From JABDIY01 sp963751955 (lineage in GTDB: Bacteria > Actinomycetota > Acidimicrobiia > Acidimicrobiales > SZUA-35), in assembly GCA_963751955.1 (NCBI GenBank), contig CAVVWM010000014.1, positions 1-64,000 of the forward strand: 64,000 nucleotides of DNA. Direction: 5' to 3'. Positions within the stretch are counted from its first letter, which is position 1; every line of letters begins with the position of its first letter. The notes under the pieces were generated by a model that saw only the letters and a program-made list of their open reading frames with translations, ran no database searches and was not told where the DNA came from. The position numbers and the translations under genes are program-made. Shown here in pieces: positions 49,101-62,418 of the stretch.

Positions 49101-49782
49101 CGTTGCCACCCCGGTGTTCGATGGTGCCAAGTGGGACGAAACCGAACTGAGCGGCGATAAGCCGACAATTCAGAGCATCTTCGAGAACCTCAATCCCGAA
49201 GCGGCAAATGGGCAGCGTCTCATCGGCAACGATGGCAAAGCGACTCTCTTTGATGGTCGAAGCGGTCAGGTGTTCGACAATCCCATAACCGTCGGAATCA
49301 TGTACATCCTGAAACTCAGCCACCTGGTTGATGACAAGATCCATGCCCGCTCCACGGGCCCGTACTCAATGATCACCCAGCAGCCGCTCGGTGGTAAGGC
49401 ACAGTTTGGTGGTCAGCGTTTCGGAGAGATGGAAGTGTGGGCCCTCGAGGCCTACGGAGCTGCCTACTGCCTGCAGGAGCTGCTCACCGTCAAGTCCGAC
49501 GACGTGCTGGGTCGGGTCAAGGTCTACGAGGCCATTGTGAAGGGCGAGAACATTCCCGAGCCCGGCATTCCCGAGTCCTTCAAGGTGCTCATCAAAGAGA
49601 TGCAAGCGCTGTGTCTCAACGTTGAGGTCCTGTCCAAGGACGGCAGCGAGATCGAGATGCGAGAGCTCGACGACGAACTCTTCAGAATTCCTGAAGAACT
49701 CGGAATCGACCTCTCCCGCCCCGAACGGGGATCCGACGAAGAAGACGCAGCCCGCGCAGCCGCTCGTGCGGCTCGCGCCTGA
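46186..49782 (+). CDS. rpoB: DNA-directed RNA polymerase subunit beta
   Basis: The 1198-aa beta subunit is full length and undisturbed, with a TTG start. The rifampicin region (~409-445) reads GTSQLSQFMDQVNPLSGLTH, then RRRLSALGPGG. The position equal to E. coli Asn518 is Val here. The conserved EDAIILNERL, GEKAREVRDTSL, DKLAGRHGNKG and the C-terminal GGKAQFGGQRFGEMEVWALE segments are present. rpoC starts 108 bp downstream. Confidence 0.98.
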   Translation: MPARTVARDRYSFGKLEEALPLPDLISIQRDSFKFFLAEGLSNAFRDISPIRDFTETLHLELEFDPEDEDLKPIPKYSVEECREKDMTYAAPIFVRARFINANTGEIKEQTVFMGDFPMMTEKGTFIINGTERVVVSQLVRSPGVIFQPGERFRLRNLAKHQMVTGTIHPYRGEWIEFDVEHKTGKHPTAGVRVARKRRIPVFTILRALGLDEENAPGFLEAFVDHFDFLEGQWEKEAENAPTQEESLIEIYKRARPGEPQTAEAARSYLRNAFFETRRYDLSRVGRYKLNRKLGPEIEKLTEIFPMIAGLIERPEEDQAVLSPVEIVAACTYLLHLMQAEPGYRLDDQDHFANRRVRSVGELIQNQVRIGLSRMERVVRERMTTQDVEAITPQTLINIRPVVAAIKEFFGTSQLSQFMDQVNPLSGLTHRRRLSALGPGGLSRDRAGFEVRDVHFSHYGRMCPIETPEGPNIGLIGYLSSYARVNEFGFLETPYREVVNGRVTNEIRYMTADEEEEYVVAQANARVSADGTFLDDRVLVRRSPQAASLHDLKLQLERDIFFGATTEISSVPPADVQLMDVSPKQIVSIGTGLIPFLEHDDANRALMGANMQRQAVPLLTPEAPYIGTGIEGRAAIDAADTISAEEDGVVVEADGNELVLEYKTMGRVVHRLMKFRRSNQDSCINQKLRVSAGDRFKKGDLLSDGPSTDNGELALGKNLVVAFMPWEGYNFEDAIILNERLVKDDVLTSIHIHEHEIDARDTKLGPEEITRDIPNLSDDILADLDERGIIRVGADVGPGDVLVGKVTPKGETELTPEERLLRAIFGEKAREVRDTSLKVPHGETGKVIDVKVFHRDDSHELPPGVNQLVRVYVGQKRKISVGDKLAGRHGNKGVISRILPPEDMPYMADGTPVDIILNPLGVPSRMNVGQVLEAHLGYAARWGWNVGGERVGEEPLRNNVNKTRPFTTPSTLVATPVFDGAKWDETELSGDKPTIQSIFENLNPEAANGQRLIGNDGKATLFDGRSGQVFDNPITVGIMYILKLSHLVDDKIHARSTGPYSMITQQPLGGKAQFGGQRFGEMEVWALEAYGAAYCLQELLTVKSDDVLGRVKVYEAIVKGENIPEPGIPESFKVLIKEMQALCLNVEVLSKDGSEIEMRELDDELFRIPEELGIDLSRPERGSDEEDAARAAARAARA

Positions 49783-49890
49783 GCGAGGCGCAGCCGTGGC
49801 CTGAGCGGCCCGGCGAAGCCAAGAGCGGAAGGAAGCGCTCGCACAATGACGATGACAGTAGGAAGCACAAATCCGAGGGAACTCAACTAG

Positions 49891-53860
<3,970 letters not shown>

Positions 53861-54076
53861 GCCTTTCTCCATTGCTTCCACTCGCCTGCGCGGCGGCAAC
53901 GTGGCCGATTTGGACAACGACCCAATTGAGTCCATGAGTGGCATGCGAGGTACGAGCAAACCACTCTCGCTCCCGGGCGACCCGAAGGGCCGGTTCGTCA
54001 AGCGAGGCGCGCCAGCGCCGAGTGAGAAGACGAACAGGAAGGCCCGTAGGCGAGCGTGGAGGGCCCCCGGAGGGAA
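53861..54076. other. Intergenic region after rpoC, with one arm of a direct repeat
   Basis: No gene is supported. The 22-bp sequence TGGAGGGCCCCCGGAGGGAA(TT) at 54057-54078 reaches into the last bases of the aminotransferase stop region and recurs at 55322-55343 on the other side of that gene. Confidence 0.6.
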
Positions 54077-55249
54077 TTAGCCGTAGGCGGTGATCAGGCG
54101 GTCGCCGGCTTCGGCCAGAAACGCATCGGACTTGGCGAAGCAGAAACGGATGTGGTCTTCACCCATGCGGTCGTCCTGGTAGAACACTGAACAGGGGACG
54201 GCGACGACGCCGGCCTCCTCGGGAAGTGCGAGACAGAACTCCACACTCTTCTTCGTGGTCACCGGGGAGATATCGGCGGTCACGAAGTAAGTGCCTTCGG
54301 GTTCGAGCACTCTGAAGCCTGCCTGATCGAGTTTGCCGCACAGGAGGTTCTTCTTGACCTCCATTTCGATGCTGATCGAATCGAAATAGTCGTTCCCCAA
54401 CCGAAGGCCGACCGCGACTGCCGGCTGGAACGGCGCACCGTTCACGTAGGTGAGGAACTGTTTTGCCGTGCGGATTGCAGCGAGAATGGGTGCTGGGCCG
54501 GTGGCCCAGCCCACCTTCCAGCCAGTGAAGCTGAAAGTCTTACCAGCCGATCCAATAGTGATGGTTCGCTCGAACATGCCGGGGATGCTGGCGATGGGGA
54601 CGTGGGCGCCGGAGAACACCATGTGTTCATATACCTCGTCGACGATGGCGATCACGTTGTGTTCTTGACACAACTCGGCCAGCAGCTGGAGTTCGGAGGG
54701 GGTGAACACCTTGCCGGTCGGGTTGTGAGGCGTATTGAGAACCAAGAGGCGGGTCTTCGCTGAAAAGGCACGCCGCAACTCGTCGTCGTCGAAACCGAAG
54801 GTGCCGTCCTCCAGAGGTCCAAGCGGTACGGCTTTCAGCACAGCCCCGGCCATGGCGATCCCAGCGCCGTAGCTGTCATATGTCGGGTCGAAAGCAACGA
54901 CCTCGTCGCCGACCTCACACAGTCCCAGAAACGACGCTGCGAGCGCTTCGGTTGCGCCGGCGGTGATCAGAACCTCGTCGTTGGGATCGAGTTCGAAGTC
55001 GTAGAACCGCTTCTGGTGTTCGGCTACGGCTTTGCGGAGGTCCATAGTTCCAGGCCCGGGCGGGTACTGGTTGACGCCTGCGAAGATCGCGTCGATTGCG
55101 GCCTGTTTCACTTCGTCGGGGCCGTCGGAGTCGGGAAACCCCTGTCCCAGGTTGAGGGCGCCGGTCCGCGCCGCAAGAGCCGACATCTCCGAGAAGATGG
55201 TGGTTCCAAAGCCCTGTAATCGAGCGGCAAGGTAGGGCCGACGTGGCAT
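54077..55249 (-). CDS. Class I/II PLP-dependent aminotransferase
   Basis: A fold-type I aminotransferase of 390 aa from the ATG at 55249 (MPRRPYLAARLQGFG); an upstream ATG at 55384 gives a low-complexity extension and is less likely. Motifs: LGQGFPDSDGP, GATEALAA, NTPHNPTGKVFTPSEL, DEVYEHMVF and the PLP-lysine region TIGSAGKTFSFTGWKVGWAT. It resembles the kynurenine/methionine/DapC-like subgroup; exact substrate is uncertain. It lies convergent with rpoC, divergent from coxS, and is bracketed by 22-bp direct repeats. Confidence 0.88.
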   Translation of the reverse strand: MPRRPYLAARLQGFGTTIFSEMSALAARTGALNLGQGFPDSDGPDEVKQAAIDAIFAGVNQYPPGPGTMDLRKAVAEHQKRFYDFELDPNDEVLITAGATEALAASFLGLCEVGDEVVAFDPTYDSYGAGIAMAGAVLKAVPLGPLEDGTFGFDDDELRRAFSAKTRLLVLNTPHNPTGKVFTPSELQLLAELCQEHNVIAIVDEVYEHMVFSGAHVPIASIPGMFERTITIGSAGKTFSFTGWKVGWATGPAPILAAIRTAKQFLTYVNGAPFQPAVAVGLRLGNDYFDSISIEMEVKKNLLCGKLDQAGFRVLEPEGTYFVTADISPVTTKKSVEFCLALPEEAGVVAVPCSVFYQDDRMGEDHIRFCFAKSDAFLAEAGDRLITAYG

Positions 55250-55321
55250 TGGCGTAAAGAGTAGGGGAGTGCGGCGTGGTCGTGTCAGATCAAGCACGGT
55301 CTCGCTCTGTGGTGGTGAGCA

Positions 55322-55343
55322 TGGAGGGCCCCCGGAGGGAATT
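55322..55343. repeat. Second arm of 22-bp direct repeat flanking the aminotransferase
   Basis: Identical to 54057-54078 over all 22 bases. A degenerate third copy (TGGAGGACCCCCGAAGGAAT) follows immediately at about 55346. Confidence 0.85.
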
Positions 55344-55447
55344 GGTGGAGGACCCCCGAAGGAATTGATTGTGTCATTGGTCATATGGCGATCGCTGTGA
55401 AAGACTCATCGTGTTACGGATGTCACCGACGAATTTGAAGGGGGATC

Positions 55448-55900
55448 ATGCAGATCCAAATGAATGTGAACGGGGCCGATCGTTCAGCCGACGTTGAACC
55501 CCGCACGCTGCTCGTGCACTTCCTGAGGGAAGATCTTGGCCTGACCGGCACCAACGTGGGTTGCGACACCTCCTCGTGTGGGGCGTGCACGATTCACGTC
55601 AACGGTGAGTCGGTGAAATCCTGCACGATGCTGGCGGTGCAAGCCGATGGCCAATCGCTCACAACCATCGAGGGGCTCGCCTCAGGGGGCCAGATGCACC
55701 CCATGCAGCAGAGCTTCATGGAGAACCACGGCCTTCAGTGCGGCTACTGCACTCCGGGCATGGTCATGGCCAGCGTGTCATTCCTCAAAGAGAATCCCAG
55801 TCCATCCGAAGCCGAGGTGCGAGAAGGGCTCGAGGGCAACCTCTGTCGTTGCACCGGCTACCACAACATCGTCAAGGCCGTTCTGGCCGCCGCGCAATAG
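55448..55900 (+). CDS. coxS: CO-dehydrogenase-like small [2Fe-2S] subunit
   Basis: The 150-aa protein carries the plant-type ferredoxin cluster motif CDTSSCGACTIHVNG...C and the second cluster motif CGYCTPGM ... CRCTGYHNI. These are the two [2Fe-2S] clusters that pass electrons from the molybdenum subunit to the flavin subunit. It starts at ATG 55448 behind GAAGGGGGATC. It is the first gene of the S-L-M order that marks form II enzymes. Confidence 0.94.
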   Translation: MQIQMNVNGADRSADVEPRTLLVHFLREDLGLTGTNVGCDTSSCGACTIHVNGESVKSCTMLAVQADGQSLTTIEGLASGGQMHPMQQSFMENHGLQCGYCTPGMVMASVSFLKENPSPSEAEVREGLEGNLCRCTGYHNIVKAVLAAAQ

Positions 55901-55909
55901 GAGAAGACC

Positions 55910-58278
55910 ATGACAGCAGTGATGGGAACACCCCGCCTCCGCAAAGAGGATCCAAAGCTCCTCACCGGTGAGGGCAAGTTCGTCGATGACATCCAGGTGA
56001 CCGGTCAGTTGTGGATGGGCATGGTGAGATCACCGTTCGCCCACGCAAAGGTGAACGGCATCAACACCGAGGCGGCAAAGGCAATGCCCGGCGTGCACGC
56101 CGTTTACACCGGTGCCGAACTCATGGACATGGGCCTGTGGGTAGCCCCGCTTCCGTGCGCCTGGCCTGTGACACCAGACATGGTGAATCCCGAGCACTAC
56201 CCGGTCGCTACCGGCGAGGTTCACCACGTGGGTGAGATCGTCGCTGTCGTACTTGCCGAGACCCGCTATCAGGCGGTCGACGCGGTTGAGAAGGTCGAAG
56301 TCGACTACGACGAACTGACCGCCGTGGGAAGCATCAATGCGGCGATGGCCGACGCTGCCACCGCCCACAGTGACCACTCCACCAACAAGGCGTTCGCATG
56401 GGCCCTGGAACCCAACCCCGACGGAGTCAACGCAGCGTTTGCCAACGCAGCCCACACTGTCACCGGCGAATTCGTTCAGCAGCGCCTGATCCCATGTGCG
56501 ATGGAACCCCGAGGTGTACTGGCGATCCCGTCTCCCGCCGGCGGGGAGGTCACCCTCTACAGCGCCACCCAGGTGCCCCACATCCTCAAGGTGATGATGG
56601 CGGCCACAACCGGGATCAGCGAGGCCAAGATCCGAGTGATCGCTCCCGCAGTTGGTGGCGGTTTCGGCGCCAAGCTCAACGTCAATCCCGATGAATCATT
56701 GGCGCTCACGCTCGCCAACAAACTCGGCCGCCCGGTTCGCTGGACCGAAACTCGGACCGAGGCCGCTTTTCCACCCACCAGGGTCGGGCCCAGCAACAGA
56801 AGATCGAGGTGGCCGCCGATGGCGACGGCAAGATCACCGGTGTCCGGGTGCACCTCGACGCCGACATGGGCGCCTACATGATGCTGATCACACCAGGTGT
56901 GCCGCTGCTCGGTAGCTTCCTGTACACCGGGGTCTACGACGTTCCCGCCTTCGGCTTCACCTGCGACGGTTGGTTCACCAACCTCACACCCACCGATGCC
57001 TATCGAGGAGCCGGCCGACCCGAGGCTTCCTACGCAATCGAGCGGGCGATGGACATGCTCGCCGGGAAGGTGGGGGTCACCCCCGAAGAGATTCGCCGCC
57101 GGAACTACCTCGCTGGGGGAGATGCCTTCGAGAACCTCGAGGTTGCGTCCACGCTGGTGTTCGACAGCGGCAACTACAACCCGAATCTCGATATGGCGCT
57201 CGACATGGCCAAGCTCAGCGATCTCCGAGCCGAGCAGCAGCGCCGCCGCGATGCAGGTGAGACCAAACAACTCGGCATCGGCCTCTGCACTTATGTGGAA
57301 ATCTGCGGTCTGGCACCCAGCCGTGCGCTCGCCGGCCTTGCCTATGGCGCCGGTGGCTGGGAGGCAGGCACGGTTCGCATGCTCCCCACCGGCAAAGTGG
57401 AGGTCGTCACCGGCTCCACCCCCCATGGTCAAGGCCATGAAACCTCATGGTCGATGATCGTGGCCGACAAGCTGGGCGTCGATCCCGACGATGTCGAGGT
57501 CCTGCACTCCGACACTGCGATCAGTCCGCTGGGGCTTGACACCTACGGCTCACGTTCGCTGGCCGTGGGTGGCGTGGCGATCTCGATGGCCTGTGACAAG
57601 GTGATCGACAAGGCACGACTCATCGCAGCCCACCAATTGGAAGCGAACCCCGACGACCTCGAGTTCGAGAACGGTCGATTCGGGGTGAAGGGGTCGCCCG
57701 ACAAGGGGCTCCTCATCCAGGAGGTCGCCTACGGGGCCTTCACCGCCCACAATCTCCCCGATGGCATGGAGCCGAACATCAACGAGCAGATGGTGTTCGA
57801 CCCGCCGAACTTCGCCTTCCCGTTCGGCACCCACGTGGCGGTTGTCGAGGTCGATGAAACCACCGGCGAAACCAGACTTATCGACTACATAGCGGTTGAC
57901 GACTGCGGAAATCAGGTGAACCCGCTCATCGTTGAGGGACAGGTGCATGGAGGCATCGTCCAGGGCGTAGCCCAGGCGCTGTGGGAGGGTGCGGTGTATG
58001 ACGAAGATGGGCAATGCAAGAACCCGTCGTTCCTTGATTATCTGGTGCCTTCTCCCACCGAGGTGCCATCGATCCAGACCGGCTACACCTACACACCGAG
58101 CACCTCGAACCCCATGGGTGTGAAGGGAGTCGGCGAGGCCGGCACCATCGGGTCCGCAGCGGCGGTCATCAACGGCATCTGCGATGCTCTCAGCCCTCAC
58201 GGCATCACCGATATCAAGATGCCGGCCAGTCCCATGAGGGTCTGGAAAGCCATCCAAGACGCAAAGGCAGGTCAGTAA
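55910..58278 (+). CDS. coxL: CO-dehydrogenase-like large molybdenum subunit, form II (frameshift)
   Basis: About 790 codons. The active-site loop reads AYRGAGRPEASY, the form II signature, rather than AYRCSFR of verified form I CO dehydrogenases. GGGFGAKL and the C-terminal GVKGVGEAGTIGS cofactor motif are present. The frame breaks near 56772 in a TTTT run (one T restored gives EAAFSTHQGRAQQQ). The substrate of form II enzymes is unsettled: CO, or another small carbonyl or N-heterocycle. Nine bases separate it from coxS and it is followed directly by coxM. Confidence 0.92.
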
Positions 58279-58279
58279 A

Positions 58280-59110
58280 GTGATTCCTTCGAGCTTCGAC
58301 TACGTAGCGGTTGATTCCGCCGATGCCGCCATTGCGGCCCTCACCCAACACGGCGATGAGGCCAAACTCATGGCCGGCGGGCACAGCCTGATCCCCCTGA
58401 TGAAGTTTCGTCTTGCCAACCCGACGGTCGTTATCGACATCGGCAACGTGCAGGATCTGAGCTACATCCGTGACGCTGGCGATCATGTGGCGATTGGTGC
58501 TCTCACCCGTCATATGGCCGTTGAGACCAACGACCTGCTGAAAGCCGACATTCCCCTCTTGGCTCATGTTGCGGCTCAAGTCGGTGATCCATCGGTGCGC
58601 CATCGAGGAACGATCGGTGGATCTTTGGCCCATGCCGATGCGGCCTCGGATCTTCCCGCAGCTCTCCTTGCTTTGGGCGGCTCGGTGATTGTCCGAGGTC
58701 CAAACGGCGAACGAGAGGTGAAGGCTGATGATCTCTTCACGGGCTTCCTCGAGAACTCGCTGGCTGATGACGAGATGATCACCGAGGTTCGGGTTCCGAA
58801 GGCAACCGGTGCCGGCTGGAGTTACCAGAAGTTCAACCGTCGGGCCCAGGACTGGGCAATCGTCGGTGTCGCCGCCGTCCTCAACGGTTCACCCGGAGTT
58901 TCTCTGGTGAACATGGGCGCTACGCCGATGCGAGCCGCCGCAGTGGAAGACGCTCTGAACTCCGGGGCCTCTCATTCGGATGCGGCTCAGAAAGCAGCCG
59001 ACGGTGGCACTCCGCCAGAGGACTTGAACGGCGATGCCGAATACCGCACTCACCTCGCCAAGGTTTTGGTAGAGCGCGCCCTCACCGAGGCTGCGGGCCG
59101 CAAGGCCTGA
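58280..59110 (+). CDS. coxM: CO-dehydrogenase-like medium FAD subunit
   Basis: The 276-aa protein starts with a GTG at 58280, one base after the coxL stop. It has the FAD-binding motifs AGGHSLIPLMK and the TIGGSLAHADAASDLPAALL segment, then FYTGFL-like sequence (DLFTGFLENSL). It accepts electrons from CoxS and passes them on to the respiratory chain. Terminal gene of the operon; a strong hairpin follows. Confidence 0.93.
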   Translation: MIPSSFDYVAVDSADAAIAALTQHGDEAKLMAGGHSLIPLMKFRLANPTVVIDIGNVQDLSYIRDAGDHVAIGALTRHMAVETNDLLKADIPLLAHVAAQVGDPSVRHRGTIGGSLAHADAASDLPAALLALGGSVIVRGPNGEREVKADDLFTGFLENSLADDEMITEVRVPKATGAGWSYQKFNRRAQDWAIVGVAAVLNGSPGVSLVNMGATPMRAAAVEDALNSGASHSDAAQKAADGGTPPEDLNGDAEYRTHLAKVLVERALTEAAGRKA

Positions 59111-59130
59111 CGTACACCACAAGAAACATC

Positions 59131-59168
59131 GGGTTTGATCCCCTCTCGACTGGGAGGGGATCAAACCC
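59131..59168. terminator. 15-bp perfect hairpin after coxM
   Basis: GGGTTTGATCCCCTC pairs perfectly with GAGGGGATCAAACCC across an 8-nt loop, starting 20 bp after the coxM stop and ending 20 bp before the next start codon. Strength and position suit a terminator of the cox operon, or an attenuator/operator for the hydrolase gene. No T-run directly follows. Confidence 0.7.
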
Positions 59169-59188
59169 CACTTGGTTTTGGAGCAACG

Positions 59189-59992
59189 ATGCCGGTCTAT
59201 GAAGCCGATGAGGTTCGAATCAACTATGAGGTATCTGGTAATGGTCCGCCGGTCTTGCTCATCGCGCCGGGCGGTCTCGACTCGAACATCTCCAAGTGGG
59301 CGATTTCGCCGTGGCACCCGGTCGAAAGGCTGCAATCGCAGTTCACCGTAGTCGCCATGGACCAGCGAAATTCCGGTGGGAGTTTCGCCCCTGTCGGACC
59401 TGAGCAGGGGTGGAACGATCATCTCGCCGACCAATTGGGGTTACTCGATCACCTTGGCATCGAACGTTGTCACATGCTGGGCATGTGCATCGGTGGGCCT
59501 TACATCGCCAATGCCATGAAGCGTGCCCCCGAGCGTGTAGCGAGCGCAGTTCTACTGCAACCGGTTGGAATCAACGATGGCAACCGGAGAGATTTTCATG
59601 AAATTTCCAACGCCTTTGTTCAGGGACTCGCTGCATCGACACACCCGGACGTGCCGTCACAAACCTGGCAGTCGTACCTGGACAACATGTGGGGCGGCGA
59701 GTTCCTTCTCACCGCATCGGACGACGACGTCGCCGCCATGCTGACGCCGATGTTGATCTTCATGGGTGACGACAACTATCACCCGCAGTGGACATCTCGC
59801 CGCATCGCCAAACTCGCACCCAATGCAGAACTGGTCGAACAGTGGAAGGATCCAGCTCTAATCTCTCAGGTGCATGATCAGATTGTCGGTTTTCTCGTCC
59901 AGCCACCGCGTCTAGGGGCCTCGAGCTGTTGTGGTTGTCGTCGTGATCAACTGGGGATGCATGAAGATTGGAGCGGACCGATCGGTGGTTGA
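59189..59992 (+). CDS. Alpha/beta hydrolase with Cys in the nucleophile elbow
   Basis: The ATG at 59189 gives a 267-aa alpha/beta-hydrolase: early VLLIAPGG oxyanion region, MDQRNSGGS, and the elbow HMLGMCIGGPYIAN, where the usual Ser is Cys. The last ~30 residues (PPRLGASSCCGCRRDQ...) are unusual and overlap the 3' end of the opposite gene; a frameshift near 59900 would give an earlier stop. Role and substrate are unknown. Confidence 0.7.
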   Translation: MPVYEADEVRINYEVSGNGPPVLLIAPGGLDSNISKWAISPWHPVERLQSQFTVVAMDQRNSGGSFAPVGPEQGWNDHLADQLGLLDHLGIERCHMLGMCIGGPYIANAMKRAPERVASAVLLQPVGINDGNRRDFHEISNAFVQGLAASTHPDVPSQTWQSYLDNMWGGEFLLTASDDDVAAMLTPMLIFMGDDNYHPQWTSRRIAKLAPNAELVEQWKDPALISQVHDQIVGFLVQPPRLGASSCCGCRRDQLGMHEDWSGPIGG

Positions 59993-60654
59993 CCGGTCAG
60001 TTTCTGGAACATGAGGTAGCGATCTTCGCATGTCATGTGCTCCAGGACTGGCCGATCCAGCTGATCGAGAAGCCCCCAAGTGATGATCATCGCTACCCGT
60101 TCCTCGTGGCGGTCATGTGCAGGCACGTTGCCGTTGTCGTACACGCCACCCACGATGGCGGAATAATCAGGCCACGTCGTACCCTCACCCCGCGACCAAT
60201 GCCAGATATGGGCCAGTTCGTGAAGGATCACCAGCTTCTGATCATCTAGTGCAGCCGAAGTTTCGATCTCCTCGGGTCCGCACACATAGAGGGCTGGAAT
60301 GTCTTGGTCCGGGCGACACTCCCCCACCTCTCCGTGGCACATCGACCGAGCTTCATCGAAGATCGCTTCGATCTTGGGGGGCAGCTTCAAACCGGCTGCG
60401 TCGAAACGAGCCAGAGACCAATCGACTGCTTCTCGCTGATCTTGGGTCAGCCGGTTCGTGGAAAGCACGATCCCTGCGACAGCATCGACCCGCCGACCGG
60501 TGACCTCAACCTCTGCGGCGGCGACCAATCCATCGGTTTCGCAGTCGATTTCGATTGTCGTCTCAACGCCAGGTGCCGCGACGGTCTGGCCGCTGCCGCC
60601 GGAACAGGCGGCCAGCAGACTCACTGCAAGAATTGTGCTTACGAGCCGTGCCAT
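59947..60654 (-). CDS. Lipoprotein with zincin (HExxH) motif
   Basis: The 235-aa product has a lipoprotein signal (LVSTILAVSLLAAC, with Cys at about 17). In its second half lies LHELAHIWHW, the HExxH zinc-protease motif, followed after ~35 residues by HDRHEERVA, which could supply the third ligand. Cysteines are paired in number, consistent with an extracytoplasmic location. It is probably a surface metalloprotease-like protein of unknown target. The gene overlaps the end of the convergent hydrolase gene. Confidence 0.7.
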   Translation of the reverse strand: MARLVSTILAVSLLAACSGGSGQTVAAPGVETTIEIDCETDGLVAAAEVEVTGRRVDAVAGIVLSTNRLTQDQREAVDWSLARFDAAGLKLPPKIEAIFDEARSMCHGEVGECRPDQDIPALYVCGPEEIETSAALDDQKLVILHELAHIWHWSRGEGTTWPDYSAIVGGVYDNGNVPAHDRHEERVAMIITWGLLDQLDRPVLEHMTCEDRYLMFQKLTGQPPIGPLQSSCIPS

Positions 60655-60732
60655 GATTCAAGGTACGGCAAGGGCTGTTTGTGGGGTAGAGGCCTTGGTC
60701 TCGCAAAACGTTGTTTGGTTTCGGCTCCGGGA

Positions 60733-62242
60733 TCAGCTGGGCAGGTAGGGGTTGGAGCGGACTAACTCGGCGCCGAGTGCCACATAGAAGACCACATCGG
60801 CTCGGTCACCCTTGGCCAGGTCGGGGTTGAGCCCGCTGGCGTTGGTTCCCTTCAGGATGTCGAGCCAGTAGGCGTATCCGCTGGGGTCTGACCCCCGGCC
60901 GAGGACGTTCTCGTAGACCCGGGTGAGGAACGCTTCGTCGCTGGGCGCATTCTGGTAGAAGTTCTGGAACTCCGCAGAACTTGTGGTGAAGAACCGCGCA
61001 ATCTCGATGTTCTGGTAGGTCTTGCCGTCGACCTCGCCTTTGCTCACACCGATCCAGTACTTGCCACCGGCCACGTCGGGGACACGGTTGAAGAACGCGT
61101 TGTACAGTCGCAGAATCTCAGGGTCGGTACCGGGTCGGTAGTCCTCGGCGTTGATGATCTGGCTGAGCGTCGTCGCCTCGGCCACCGGACCAGGTTCGAC
61201 CTCGCTTGCCTTGTCAACCAGGCTGAGACAGGCCGAAGGAGTCATCTCCCGGGTTTGGAGCTGGCCCGGGACCCGGTCGGTTGGCCCGCCTTCGAGGCCC
61301 ATGACCACGATGCCGTAGTCCTTGACGGCGTTCGGGTCGACGCCGGGGATGATGAGTGATCCAGAGACGTTGAGGCTGTCACTGCCGGAGATAGGGCTCC
61401 GCGGGTACACCTCTACCAGCTCGACTTGTGTGGTAGCGGCCGCAGTGGGTCGGCCGAAGTTGGTGAAGGCGGCAACTGTGTTGGTAAGGGCGTTGGCGAT
61501 GGTGCCATCGCACGCGTCAGTGCTGCGCAGTTGAATCACGTGGTTCTGAAGGCCACCGCCGGGAGCGCTGATCAGGTCCTCGCCTCGAAGCGTGAAGTTA
61601 TAGGTGAGAAGGGAGCCGGTCAGGTTCACCTGGCCAGAGACCCGTACGTCGCTGCCGTTGATCACCTGTGGGTTTGCACCACCAACACGGGCCAGCGGGA
61701 AGCTTCGGCTGGTGGGGTTGGGAAGTGCGTTGGCGGATCCACCGAGTTCGGCGCAGGCGACAATCTGCCCACCGATGGTCGTGACCACGATTGCCGGCTC
61801 GCCGTTGTTAACTTCAGCGACCCGAACGCCGGTGAAGCTGGCCATCTCGTCATAGGTCCAGCGCAGGACGCCCTCGACGCCGGAACTGAATTGTGTTGCC
61901 GCCAACCAGGAACTCGCTGGTGTCGGCGGTGAAGGGCGCAAGGGATGCCGGGTTGCCCGAACATGTGGTCGGCGTGGTGTTTCCATCCTCGGGTCCGGCG
62001 ATACGGACCTTGTAGTCCGTGTTAGGCGTTAACCCACTGATTTCCACCGAGAGGGTTGGACCCGATCCCGAGGTGGGCGCCGCGAGGTAGCCAACGCCAT
62101 TGGCTGACGCTCCGCTGTAGCCTTCGAACTCGAGTTCATAGAGGTTGGCCGACAGCGGAACCGGATCGACCGCCGCTGCCGGGGCGACCACGCCCAAGAT
62201 CATGCTCAGTCCGAGCCCTATCGCCACCGATGTCTTCTTCAT
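60733..62242 (-). CDS. Secreted DUF4214 protein (frameshift)
   Basis: Begins MKKTSVAIGLGLSMILGVVA, a signal peptide. A beta-rich, fibronectin-III-like domain (VEISGLTPNTDYKVRI) and a second beta-rich region follow, ending in a DUF4214 domain (ILRLYNAFFNRVPDVAGGKY; EAFLTRVYENVLGRGSDPSG). The frame changes near 61888 (NTIQF followed by SSGVEGVLRWTYD), which needs one restored base. The C-terminal domain is homologous to that of the CotH proteins at 1-14296 (ILRLYAAFFNRQPDAAGARY). Confidence 0.8.
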
Positions 62243-62418
62243 TATTCCTCGATTTGTGAGTTGTGCGCCGACAGCTGAAGCTACTGCCTCAAAACCTCAG
62301 CGGGATGTCGGATTCTGAGGGAGGGAACAATTGCCCGGCGGCTACTCCCGAGACGGACTGGATCCGGGATAACTCGCACCGTGCGGGTCTGGGAAGCGCT
62401 GCCGATTACGCTGGTGCG

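Noticed and set aside
47812..49344. 510-aa minus-strand ORF opposite rpoB
   Set aside because: Shadow of rpoB codon bias; no recognisable domain.
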